DNA of 64,000 nucleotides from Pontibacter sp. G13 (GTDB taxonomy: Bacteria; Bacteroidota; Bacteroidia; J057), in assembly GCF_031851795.1 (NCBI RefSeq), contig NZ_CP134696.1:2279001-2343000 (forward strand). The letters run 5' to 3'. A program made the position numbers and the translations under genes. The notes under the pieces are model-generated. The model did no database searches and was not told where the DNA came from. It was given only the letters and a program-made list of their open reading frames with translations. Positions 17,492-26,541 of this stretch are shown here, one piece after another. Each line of letters begins with the position of its first letter. Position 1 is the stretch's first letter.

Positions 17492-20257
17492 CTATCTGCT
17501 TAGTTGAATTTTCTGGGTGTAGACTTGGCCTTCTACCTCTACCAAGCATACATACAATTGATTTGGGAGTGTGGGATTTCCTGTCCAATTCCACTCGTGG
17601 GTTCCCTGCGCATATATACCTTCAGCGAGCGTTTCGACCACTTTTCCGGTCATATCACAGACTGAAATCCGCAATTGAGCTGAGGAAGAAAGGGAAAATC
17701 GGATCTTAGCCTCATCTACCACTGGATTGGGATAAATCTCGAAATATCCTTTTCCGGGGATTTCTTCCAATGCGGTAATGATCTGGGCCGCATCAACTTC
17801 CTCGATTTGGTTCATCGATTGGGCATCGTTGCGATAAGGATCGGTTCCTCTCAACCCTTGACCGTCCAATGGCGCATAAAGTGTCAAACTCGATTTGAGC
17901 ATGGTTCCCTGAACCAAAGCTGCGACCTCTTGCTCATTCATGCCAGACCGGAAAATCATCCACTCCTTGAAATCAGCCACAGGGCTATTCTCCTCACTGA
18001 GGAAAAATTCGTCGACTTCGAGATTTTCATCGAAAGATCCCTGCATTTCCTCATCTACATAGACGATAGTTTTGCCCCAAGCATAGTAATGGGAAATCGT
18101 GATTCGGTGCCATTGGCCGTCATTCACGACGTCCGTTCCAGCAACTGCCACACCGAGGTCATTCACGTAATCGAGACTTCCTGTGGATTCATTGATTAGT
18201 AGACCTCCAAATCCCTGGTCATCCTTGGTAAATCCGCCAATCGGCCCATGCCCACTGGTGCGGATATCGAAACTCACGGTAAAGGGATGAAGGATCCCAT
18301 CAGGGGTGAAGGACAATTGATAATCTGTAACAGACTGATCAATGGTGAGATAAGTACTATCCACCTTGTGCGGCTGAGGCTTGCCAGCATGAAGCGCGTC
18401 CATGAGAGAAGGCACCATCGCGTAGAAGAATTCTGTATGCCCGGCAGTATTGGGGTGGTAGGGATCAGCCTCATACCCTGTAGACCATTGCCCCAGTCCA
18501 TTGTCAATGGCCCCCAATACATTGATACTGGCAACGTCCCACTCATGGATCAGCATATTCATATCCTTGGTGAACTGATACTCCGTATTGTCAAAATCCG
18601 CACGAGCATAACAATTGACAACGATGGGTTCGATTCCATTTTGGCGGGATTGATCGATCAAGGTTTCCATATTGTCCCGGAATCGATTGAAGGCAGTTTG
18701 GCCGTTTGAGGAGATCCCCTCATTGCCAAGCGACAATCCGTAGATCACATAGCTTCCACATAGCGGGATCAGATCGGTCTCCCAACGGTTCATGACATCC
18801 ACTGTGTTGTTTCCTCCGATGGAAATGTTGGCCATACTCCAAGCCAATCCTTCTCCTGTACCTGCTCGGGCATCTAGCAATTGGCCGTACTGAAAGGCAT
18901 ATCCCTCGCTATTGGTAGCCCCATATCCATCCGCTACAGAAGATCCCATCACCGCCACCAGCAGAGAATCCTGCACGGGACAAGGAGGCTCCGGCTCGGG
19001 AAGTGCCTCGATTTCAGTGATGCGCATCAACCCCAAATAGGCAAATCCTCCGGTAATCACAGACACATCCAAAGTGATCATCCCTTGGGCATTGGGGCTC
19101 AATGTATCGCTGATCGCTACTGTACCGACATTGCCGTTGTAGCCAATTCCGCCCAAATCAGTACCGGAAGTCTGCAGAGAATCCGTCGAAGTATTTTCTC
19201 CCGTCAGAATGTAGGAGGTAATTCGATCAGATCCGCTATTTCTGGTACCAAAAAATTCGAATACATACCGACTTGTGGTATCCAAACCGCCCATTTCCAA
19301 GGCTGAGGAATTGGTAGTGAAAAAGTAATCTTGAGTGGCAGTGGCAACCGCCAAGCTTCCGAGCAGGGAATCTTCAGGAGCAAGAAGGCCGCCATTCTGA
19401 ATGCCATTTTTCTGGAATCCGGTGGTGATTTGAATATAGGCACCTGTAGAATCTTCATCCTTAGTCAGCAAGGACACGGGGCTCGCAGCAGCAGCAGTTT
19501 CCACGACATTGTTCCAATACTGCCCATAGCCATCCGGACTGACCGTGATGTTTCCGTTTGTTACATCATTGGGGCCAAAATCCACCAACATGGTCGGATG
19601 ATCATCGACTTCCTCCATCTTAATCGCACCGAGGTAGGCAAACCCTCCCTCCACTACATCGAGATTCAACACAATTCGACCATTTGCATTTGGACGAATT
19701 GGAGGCGTGATGACAACAGTTGAATTATTTCCGTTATACCCAGCTCCTCCAAGATCCGTCCCAGAAGTCTGAAGCGAATCGACATAGGCATTGGCACCGG
19801 AAAACGCGTATTCGGTCACACGGGTCAAAGTGGTATTTCGAGTACCAAAGAGCGTAAACACATATCCCTTGCCCGGATTTAACCCATCTAGGGCAATTGT
19901 ACCACTGGAAGTCGTAAAGAAGTAATCTTGGGTCGCGGTAGCAATCGCAAGATCTCCCAGCAAAGAATCTTCCGGAGCAAGCAATCCTCCGTTTTGAATT
20001 CCATTGGACAAGAACCCTGAGAGATTCTTGATCTGAATGTCTGTAGATTGATTGTCAATCGTCAAGGCATCAGAATTGGGGGTTCCTGCCGAACCACCGA
20101 TCAAATTGGTCCAGTAATGTCCATTGGCATCCGCACCTGTCGTGATATTGCCATTGGTTACATCGTTTGGACCGAGGTCAAATAAGAAGGTCCTATTTTG
20201 GGCGAAAAGATTGGTACTCATCAACAGGCACCAACCGAAGATTATCATTTTGTTCAT
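17492..20257 (-). CDS. Secreted multidomain SGNH hydrolase with type IX secretion tail
   Basis: 921 residues. The ATG at 20257 is chosen over one at 20281 because AAGGA lies about 9 bases upstream and the signal peptide starts here (MNKMIIFGWCLLMSTNLFAQ). Two tandem ~200-residue beta-domains open the protein, each with FGPNDVTNGNIT-type and NGIQNGGLLAPEDSLLG motifs, so this is an internal duplication of a malectin-like or CBM-like module. The SGNH esterase domain has Ser440 in GSSVADG, SIGGNN, GLSLGNEG and Asp598/His601 in DPYHP. A LamG-like sandwich follows (about 650-810). The last ~80 residues (YPNPVVDEAKIRFSL ... QKIQLSR) are a type A sorting domain for T9SS. It probably deacylates the glycan outside the cell. 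It follows the GH97 gene by 28 bases. Confidence 0.88.
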   Translation of the reverse strand: MNKMIIFGWCLLMSTNLFAQNRTFLFDLGPNDVTNGNITTGADANGHYWTNLIGGSAGTPNSDALTIDNQSTDIQIKNLSGFLSNGIQNGGLLAPEDSLLGDLAIATATQDYFFTTSSGTIALDGLNPGKGYVFTLFGTRNTTLTRVTEYAFSGANAYVDSLQTSGTDLGGAGYNGNNSTVVITPPIRPNANGRIVLNLDVVEGGFAYLGAIKMEEVDDHPTMLVDFGPNDVTNGNITVSPDGYGQYWNNVVETAAAASPVSLLTKDEDSTGAYIQITTGFQKNGIQNGGLLAPEDSLLGSLAVATATQDYFFTTNSSALEMGGLDTTSRYVFEFFGTRNSGSDRITSYILTGENTSTDSLQTSGTDLGGIGYNGNVGTVAISDTLSPNAQGMITLDVSVITGGFAYLGLMRITEIEALPEPEPPCPVQDSLLVAVMGSSVADGYGATNSEGYAFQYGQLLDARAGTGEGLAWSMANISIGGNNTVDVMNRWETDLIPLCGSYVIYGLSLGNEGISSNGQTAFNRFRDNMETLIDQSRQNGIEPIVVNCYARADFDNTEYQFTKDMNMLIHEWDVASINVLGAIDNGLGQWSTGYEADPYHPNTAGHTEFFYAMVPSLMDALHAGKPQPHKVDSTYLTIDQSVTDYQLSFTPDGILHPFTVSFDIRTSGHGPIGGFTKDDQGFGGLLINESTGSLDYVNDLGVAVAGTDVVNDGQWHRITISHYYAWGKTIVYVDEEMQGSFDENLEVDEFFLSEENSPVADFKEWMIFRSGMNEQEVAALVQGTMLKSSLTLYAPLDGQGLRGTDPYRNDAQSMNQIEEVDAAQIITALEEIPGKGYFEIYPNPVVDEAKIRFSLSSSAQLRISVCDMTGKVVETLAEGIYAQGTHEWNWTGNPTLPNQLYVCLVEVEGQVYTQKIQLSR

Positions 20258-20285
20258 AGCAAGTAATCCTTTAAAAATCATGATA

Positions 20286-22328
20286 TTATGGCTTCATGGA
20301 CAGTTGTTCATCAACCGGATAAATGCTGATGGCAGCACCACCGCTCCTTGCCAGCCAAACTCGAATTTTATCTGAATGCTTGACAAAGCGTTCCTCTATT
20401 TCGTAGGCTTCGGGATTATTCTGATAATCTGCGTCGGGGGCATCACGGTAGATTCGAGCTCGATACAATTGATCCGGCTTCAAGAAATCTAGCGTGAGAT
20501 TCACCTCCCGAGATTGTTCGTCAGTCACCGCTCCCACAAACCAATTTTCGGTCCCACGCTCTTGTCGGGCAATGGCCAGCATGTCGCCGATTTCAGCTTC
20601 CAACACACGGGTGGTTTCCCAATCCACGCCCACTTCTCGAATGAATTGAAAGGCATCTGGATACCGTTCATAGTGTTCGGGCAGATCACATGCCATTTGC
20701 ATGGGCGAATAGATGGTCACATACAGCGCCAATTGTTTCGCCAAGGTGGTATTGACCTGATTGTCGGGCTTGGATGAAATCCGAAGATCAAATGCACCGG
20801 GGGTAAAATCCATCGGTCCGGCGAGGTATCGGGTAAAAGGCAAGATCGTCTGGTGGTTGGGTGGATTTCCTCCATCCGAAGCCCAAGCATTGAATTCTTG
20901 GCCACGGGCCCCCTCTCGGGAAATGATATTGGGGAAAGTCCTGCGCTCGCCGGTATCTTTGATCGGCTCATGCGCCACGACCGCAATTTTGTGCTTGGCT
21001 GCCAGTTTGATCACTTTCTGAAAATGATCGACATAGGATTGGCCGTGATGAAATTTGCCATTGGCGAGAATATTGCCGTGCTCCACATATCCCGTTTTGA
21101 CCGCCTTGACACCATGATCATCCATTAGGGCAAACGCATCGGCCATCTGGCGTTCATAATGATCCACATCTCCGGAGGTTTCATGATGCCCAACGAGGTA
21201 CACACCTTTTGTCTCGGCATAGCGAGAGATCTCCTCTAGGTCATAATCGGGATATGCTTCCGTGAAGCTGAAAACCGATCCATCCTCCACCCAATTGTGG
21301 TCCCAGCCTGTATTCCAGCCTTCCACCAATACTCCATCAAATCCATGGGTTTCTGCAAAATCGATGTATCGCTTGGCATTCTCGGTTGTGGCGGCATGAT
21401 TTCCTCCCGAGGCCCACGTGCCCTTTCCGATATGCATTTCCCACCAAATCCCCACATATTTGCCGGGCTTGAACCAAGAGACATCCCCCAGTTGATTCGG
21501 CTCATTGAGGTTGAGAATCAGATAGGAAGTGATGAGATCGGCAGGTTTTTGGGCAATCTGAATCGTCCGCCAAGGGGTGTGTCCCGGAGCACTGACGAAT
21601 GCCCGGCTTTCCTCCTCCCGGCTATAGGGAACCAGCTCGGCTTGCAGCCGCGTTCCTCCGTCGGCATCAATCACCATGCTGGAATATTGCGCCAAAGCAG
21701 CTTCATGGATACTCAGGCAAATTCCTTCCTGATTTTGGAAGGTGACGGGGGTATGTACTTTCCCCATTTCAGCGGTGACGGATGATTGGTACAGATATTC
21801 GTAGCGATTGGATTCATAAGCCGGAATCCACCATGCTTGGGGATTGCCCACCAGATGAAATTCAGTCAATTCATCCAAAATCTCGAAATTCCTCAAATGC
21901 TCCTGCTCGGGGAATTCATACCTGAATCCGATCCCGTCATTGAATACCCGGAATACCAGATCGATGGAGCGTTGCTCATGTTTTCGTTCTCTCAAGGACA
22001 GCTTAAGTTCACGATATTGGTTTCGGATATGGCGCTCCTCTCCCCAAGGTTGCTCCCAGGTTTCGTCAAAATCGTTTCGGGAGACTGCCGTTACCGTGAA
22101 TCCATCTCTAAGGTCAGGCAAGTGATTGAGGTCAAACCCCAAATAGGAGGTATCCACCACTGCTTGATCCCAAGCCGATACGCGGTAAAAAGGGCGCCCA
22201 GTTTCATCCAGCCCTACCCGCACCGAAATGGCGCCATCAGGGCTCTCGATGTCGTACTTCTGGGCAAATGGGTCCCCACAGCCTGCCAGAAAAATGATCC
22301 ATCCCAGCAGGTAGCATAAATGTTTCAT
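20286..22328 (-). CDS. Glycoside hydrolase family 97 alpha-glycosidase (SusB-like) lipoprotein
   Basis: 680 residues from the ATG at 22328. The frame extends to 22424 but the lipoprotein signal MKHLCYLLGWIIFLAGC (lipobox LAGC) fixes the start. The N-terminal GH97 beta-domain spans about 20-290 (DGIGFRYEFPEQ). The catalytic barrel has GVLVEGWNTGWDHNW, GHHETSGDVDHYERQM and SREGARGQEFNAW. In the VKTGYV segment Gly413 stands where retaining members have an Asp nucleophile. From family knowledge this marks inverting, SusB-type alpha-glucosidases, which use water activated by glutamates. A C-terminal beta domain follows. It would trim alpha-glucooligosaccharides in the periplasm or at the membrane. 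Part of the SusC-led operon. Confidence 0.93.
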   Translation of the reverse strand: MKHLCYLLGWIIFLAGCGDPFAQKYDIESPDGAISVRVGLDETGRPFYRVSAWDQAVVDTSYLGFDLNHLPDLRDGFTVTAVSRNDFDETWEQPWGEERHIRNQYRELKLSLRERKHEQRSIDLVFRVFNDGIGFRYEFPEQEHLRNFEILDELTEFHLVGNPQAWWIPAYESNRYEYLYQSSVTAEMGKVHTPVTFQNQEGICLSIHEAALAQYSSMVIDADGGTRLQAELVPYSREEESRAFVSAPGHTPWRTIQIAQKPADLITSYLILNLNEPNQLGDVSWFKPGKYVGIWWEMHIGKGTWASGGNHAATTENAKRYIDFAETHGFDGVLVEGWNTGWDHNWVEDGSVFSFTEAYPDYDLEEISRYAETKGVYLVGHHETSGDVDHYERQMADAFALMDDHGVKAVKTGYVEHGNILANGKFHHGQSYVDHFQKVIKLAAKHKIAVVAHEPIKDTGERRTFPNIISREGARGQEFNAWASDGGNPPNHQTILPFTRYLAGPMDFTPGAFDLRISSKPDNQVNTTLAKQLALYVTIYSPMQMACDLPEHYERYPDAFQFIREVGVDWETTRVLEAEIGDMLAIARQERGTENWFVGAVTDEQSREVNLTLDFLKPDQLYRARIYRDAPDADYQNNPEAYEIEERFVKHSDKIRVWLARSGGAAISIYPVDEQLSMKP

Positions 22329-22499
22329 GTCTTGATTGTCAATTGAGGGCAGATTTTGATGTCTTCCGTCAGGAGATCCGCTCGAAAAGCGTAGGACCTT
22401 CCGAAGAATCCTGTGCTCATGCACAAAATTCCTCGGGAAGGGTTCAATTCATCTATTGGGGGTGAAGGCTCTGAATACAGCCTCGTGTGATCGCCCGGA

Positions 22500-23723
22500 C
22501 TAGTTGGGCTCGATCGTCAGTGTGCGACCGTCATCCTCGGAATTGATGGTAAAGGTCACTTTGTAGGTTCCTCCAATGGTGACAAAATAGTTGTCCTGCC
22601 CTTCTTCCTTGATGATCAGATCATTGTCGAATGCAGAACCTACCTTATTGGCACCACCATACGTGATCCAAGCTCCTCCATCGGCATCCTCGCGCAGGAC
22701 AAATGCACGGTCTTGGATCAAATCCAAAGTCCATTCCCAATGGTACAGGTTGCCATCTTGGGTCGGGGTCTTTTTCAGGTGAATGTCGTCCCATGCCCCT
22801 TCCGTTGTTCCATCTGCATAGTAAGCGTTGCCAAACCATCCATACGAAACCGTGGAGTAATCCACCAAGAGTTCACCGGTCTTGACTTTGGATTCTTCCC
22901 ATTCGCCCGTAGAAGCATCATAGGAAAGGGTGATCGTGAACAAGCCGGTCTCCTTGTTGGGGATATTGTCCAAATAGTACCCGACTTGATTGATTCCGGT
23001 ATCCCAAGCTTCGCCGTAGTCCGGAACCCCCAGACTGGACATCGTTACAGCGGTATTGCCTTCGAATACATGCCAGCCTTCATTGAAGCGATAGCGATAT
23101 CCTGCCGCGCCGTACATCGGAACTTCCGTAGCCTCAAACACGGTCCCATTTGCATCGGTAGATTTTAGGGGAATGGAGGTACTGGTAGCCCATTGACCTT
23201 CAGTTGCGTCTCCAATCATTTGTGCCTTCACTTCCATCAGGATGAACTTGGTTTCGTTCAAATCCACAAACAGATAGTAAAGCCCCTCCTCGTTCACCCG
23301 AATAGGGTCTCCGTCTTTGATCAATTCTCCCTGAATGACCAGGTCATTGATGGTACTCCCGGCCATGATCGCACTATCGAGAGTCCCTCCATTGGTGGCT
23401 CCATAGGTAGTGCCGATTTCATTCTCTACGAATGTGAGCGAAATGGTACTGTTGGCCCCGATATACATGAATTTGCCATAGTATCCGGGGAGATTATCCG
23501 TCTGTGCACCTTTCCCAGGGTCTAGGACCGCGAGGTTCACCTTGGATTCAGGCGTACCCAATTCTGTGGCGATGGTATTGGTACCGGTAACATAGAGTCC
23601 ATCCAAATTGGGCAGGAGCTCAATGGGTTCTGGATCAACGGGAGTTTCTGAACAAGCAGAGAATATGAACCCGATAATTAGGCATGCGAATAGCCATACA
23701 CGAGAAATGACAAGATTTTTCAT
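22500..23723 (-). CDS. SusE/SusF-like surface glycan-binding lipoprotein
   Basis: 407 residues with lipoprotein signal MKNLVISRVWLFACLIIGFIFSAC (Cys24). The body contains serial beta-sandwich modules: an N-terminal region with LDGLYVTGTNT, and later modules with NGTVFEATEVPMYGAAGYRYRFNEGWHVFEG and AYYADGTTEGAWDDIHL. It ends in GTYKVTFTINSEDDGRTLTIEPN, a pattern shared with SusE/SusF proteins. These bind starch or other glycans at the cell surface without hydrolysing them. Aromatic residues suited to sugar stacking (Trp, Tyr) are frequent. Its place between the GH99-like and GH97 genes supports the role. Confidence 0.82.
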   Translation of the reverse strand: MKNLVISRVWLFACLIIGFIFSACSETPVDPEPIELLPNLDGLYVTGTNTIATELGTPESKVNLAVLDPGKGAQTDNLPGYYGKFMYIGANSTISLTFVENEIGTTYGATNGGTLDSAIMAGSTINDLVIQGELIKDGDPIRVNEEGLYYLFVDLNETKFILMEVKAQMIGDATEGQWATSTSIPLKSTDANGTVFEATEVPMYGAAGYRYRFNEGWHVFEGNTAVTMSSLGVPDYGEAWDTGINQVGYYLDNIPNKETGLFTITLSYDASTGEWEESKVKTGELLVDYSTVSYGWFGNAYYADGTTEGAWDDIHLKKTPTQDGNLYHWEWTLDLIQDRAFVLREDADGGAWITYGGANKVGSAFDNDLIIKEEGQDNYFVTIGGTYKVTFTINSEDDGRTLTIEPN

Positions 23724-23756
23724 GCTGATGTAGGATTGATAAAATGAGGGTAAATG

Positions 23757-24971
23757 CTAGAGACCGCTCAGCAAGGATTCTGCTTGAGCTACATCTAGTT
23801 GATTGAGTGCATTGAAAACCGCATCAAGGGTTTGCTGGGCATCGGGATCGTTTGCAAGTGCTTTTCTCTGGGTGTAATACTCGAAAACGATCTCTAGTTC
23901 ATGGCGTCCATAAGGGACTCCGGCGAATGCTTGAATCTGTTCCAAAAATTGATATTCAAACTCCACCGTGGGTTCTATCATGGTTCCTTCTCCGAAATCA
24001 TTCCAAGTAACGAGTTGGAGATAAGGCGCATTTTCGTCTGCCGCCAATTGCAATTGATCGGCGAACGTCTGTCCGTTTTGATGGTCAAGAAAGCCATAGC
24101 TTTGCCCCCAACCCCCCTGCACGTAGTAGTCATGAAAGCCCGGACAAGCAGCCCCGAGTTTCACTCCGACATTCGAGGAATAAAAGCTGCTCATACTTCC
24201 CAATCCGGGATCGAAATCCACCCAGGCAAATTCGCCAGATGCTTTTGAACCGATCATGTGATCAAATCCCCAAAGCGGCAAAAAGGTGGTGGGACTGGAA
24301 AGACTTCCCAGAATCTGTGTCCACTGTGTCGATGACTGGAAATACCGAGGGCCAAACGTCAGCAATAGCGGCTTGCCATTCATCTGAATGTATCTATCGG
24401 AGCTGAAGTATTCGGTCTCCAGATATTCCATATCCATTTTAGCGGCATCCAAGGCGGAAAAAGTGTTTCTCCGGCCGACTTCCTCCGCCGTGAACTCCTC
24501 ATACACAATCCCGAATTCTAGGCCCGTTCGTCCTACTCCATCGATCAGCGCATTGCTGTTGTTAAGATTGGCACCGTAATCCAGCACATTGTGAGAGCCA
24601 TACCAGTCGATGAGCACCCCATCAATGCCAGCGTATTTCATGAGCAGCAGATGATAATCCACCAAGTCAGGATCTCCAGAATCATAGGGCCCCACCAATG
24701 GGTAATAATGCGCCGCTATTTCACGCTGACCATTGGACAAAACCTCAGAAGGGTTGCGGTTGGCCATTCTCCAGTGAGAACCCCAATATCCCGAATACTC
24801 CTTGCTGTGAAACCAAGGCATATAATGCATGTACAGGCGGGTGGAATTGGTCTTGGACACCGCCACTGGCTCAGCAGGAGCAGGGTCCGGGGTGATTGGT
24901 TTCTCGGGTGTACAATTGCATACCAGCAGCAACAGGACTGCGAAGGTGAGAGGTAAAGCTTGTCTGATCAT
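23757..24971 (-). CDS. GH99/GH71-like glycoside hydrolase lipoprotein
   Basis: 404 residues with a lipoprotein-type signal (MIRQALPLTFAVLLLLVCNC). The barrel shows hallmarks of the GH99/GH71-like group: YMPWFHSKEYSGYWGSHW near the start, HYYPLVGPYDSGDPDLVDYHLLLMKYAGIDGVLIDWYG, then YEEF and VTWNDFGEGTMIEP, where acidic residues (Asp of IDWYG, Glu of YEEF, Glu of GEGTMIEP) are candidate catalysts. GH99 enzymes cleave alpha-mannans and GH71 enzymes alpha-1,3-glucans. The family alone does not decide the substrate, but the SusB-like neighbour favours an alpha-glucan. Its ATG overlaps the susD stop by four bases, so translation is coupled. Confidence 0.8.
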   Translation of the reverse strand: MIRQALPLTFAVLLLLVCNCTPEKPITPDPAPAEPVAVSKTNSTRLYMHYMPWFHSKEYSGYWGSHWRMANRNPSEVLSNGQREIAAHYYPLVGPYDSGDPDLVDYHLLLMKYAGIDGVLIDWYGSHNVLDYGANLNNSNALIDGVGRTGLEFGIVYEEFTAEEVGRRNTFSALDAAKMDMEYLETEYFSSDRYIQMNGKPLLLTFGPRYFQSSTQWTQILGSLSSPTTFLPLWGFDHMIGSKASGEFAWVDFDPGLGSMSSFYSSNVGVKLGAACPGFHDYYVQGGWGQSYGFLDHQNGQTFADQLQLAADENAPYLQLVTWNDFGEGTMIEPTVEFEYQFLEQIQAFAGVPYGRHELEIVFEYYTQRKALANDPDAQQTLDAVFNALNQLDVAQAESLLSGL

Positions 24972-26530
24972 TCGTATCCGGTACTGGGTGAAACATTGGG
25001 ATTGTTGTCCACTTCCTGCAGTGGCACTGGGTAGTAGTAGTCTTTTTCCTGATAGACAATCTCTCCTTGGGTGACTCGCAAATCATTGTACTTCAAGACT
25101 TCTTCCTCCACGATTCCCCAGCGGACGATGTCATACCATCTGTGCCCTTCTGCGAATAATTCTCTGAATCGTTCCTCGCGGATAGAATCGCGCAACTGGA
25201 CACCAGAGAACCCCACAAAATCCACCTCCATACTTGAAACTTCAGGATCGAGACCATAGGCTCTACGGCGCACCTTGTTGGTAAATTCGGCGGCTTGGGC
25301 ATCCTGACCTTGGGCGTTGAGGGCTTCCGCATGCATCAGGTAAATGTCCGACAGGCGCATGAGCACATAGTTGATCCCGCTATTCCGATTGGTGGAATAC
25401 ACCGAATAATCTTGTGGAACATATTTCCGGAAGCTATGGCCCGTGAAGTTGAACTCACTTCTTCCAGCAGGCTCCATCGCTCCAGAAACGGTTGCTGCAG
25501 AGTCTTCAGGCGCATAGGTGCAGATCTTCAATCGAGGATCTTCTCCGAATCGGAAAATATTCACTCCGTGGGGTGTACAGTTACTCCATCCACGTCCGGG
25601 CGGTGCCAGTGTCAAGGCAATTCCCGACCCTAGTCCATTTTCCCAAATATTCTGCTGGAGGTCGATCGTGTAGTTTAATTCCACAATCGTCTCTCGGCTA
25701 AATTCCAATTTGCCTTGGAAAATCTGGTCGTACTCTTCAAAGGTCACGAGATCGAATTCCCCTGAAAAAATCACCTCTTCAAAATATGCGGTCGCTTTCT
25801 CGAAATCTTCTCGGTACAGATGCACCTTTCCCAAGTAGCCCTTTGCTGCCCATTTGTTCACTCGGGCGATATCGCTATCTCCCCAAAACTCCGGGAGCAA
25901 TTGCTCTGCTTGTTCTAGGTCAGCCACGATTTGGTCGTAAACTTCCCCTACGGTAGCTCGCGGCAGCATCATCTCCTCCCGGGTGGTAGGCACTTTCAGA
26001 TGAAGCGGTACAGCCAGACGGTTGGGATCATCCGCATAGGAATCCTCTCCCCAAAGCCGGACCATGTGGAAATAGGCCAAGGCACGCAGGAAGTACGCCT
26101 GCCCCTGGATTCTATCCATTTCCTCGATTTCAGCTGGCGTAGGTGATTCATTTTCCAGATACTTGGGAGCATTCTCTAGGACATCATTGGCACGTGACAC
26201 CACACGGTACCATCCTCTCCATGCCACAAGTACCCAATTATCACCGCTGGTCACCTCATTCCGACATTGGGCATTCCAGTAATCAGATGCATGTGGCAAA
26301 GCCAACAAGGTCTGGATATAGAATGCTTGCCCGAAAAGGTCGAGGCTTTTGGTGGCGGAATACGCACCGTTCAACGCCAGATTGAAATTTTCCGTGCTAG
26401 TGAAGAAGGTCTCAGCAACCAGTTCATTTGGATTGGTCACGTTCAAGAATTCATCCTCGGCGCAAGCAGCCAGGCCGCATAGCGAGGCCCCGACTACAAG
26501 CCCTTTGCAGATATTCCAAAAATATTTCAT
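24968..26530 (-). CDS. SusD/RagB-family nutrient-binding lipoprotein
   Basis: 520 residues, a normal SusD length, with lipoprotein signal ending LCGLAAC (Cys23). The N-terminal SusD motif FFTSTENFNLALNGAYSAT is followed by TPR-like helices (IQGQAYFLRALAYFHMVRLWGEDSY; ARVNKWAAKGYLGKVHLYREDFEKA). The C-terminal part has the RagB/SusD signature YVLMRLSDIYLMHAEALNAQ and IREERFRELFAEGHRWYDIVRWG. It forms the lid of the SusC transporter and captures oligosaccharide at the cell surface. Start lies 11 bases after the susC stop. Confidence 0.96.
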   Translation of the reverse strand: MKYFWNICKGLVVGASLCGLAACAEDEFLNVTNPNELVAETFFTSTENFNLALNGAYSATKSLDLFGQAFYIQTLLALPHASDYWNAQCRNEVTSGDNWVLVAWRGWYRVVSRANDVLENAPKYLENESPTPAEIEEMDRIQGQAYFLRALAYFHMVRLWGEDSYADDPNRLAVPLHLKVPTTREEMMLPRATVGEVYDQIVADLEQAEQLLPEFWGDSDIARVNKWAAKGYLGKVHLYREDFEKATAYFEEVIFSGEFDLVTFEEYDQIFQGKLEFSRETIVELNYTIDLQQNIWENGLGSGIALTLAPPGRGWSNCTPHGVNIFRFGEDPRLKICTYAPEDSAATVSGAMEPAGRSEFNFTGHSFRKYVPQDYSVYSTNRNSGINYVLMRLSDIYLMHAEALNAQGQDAQAAEFTNKVRRRAYGLDPEVSSMEVDFVGFSGVQLRDSIREERFRELFAEGHRWYDIVRWGIVEEEVLKYNDLRVTQGEIVYQEKDYYYPVPLQEVDNNPNVSPSTGYE

Positions 26531-26541
26531 CGTCGAGTAGC

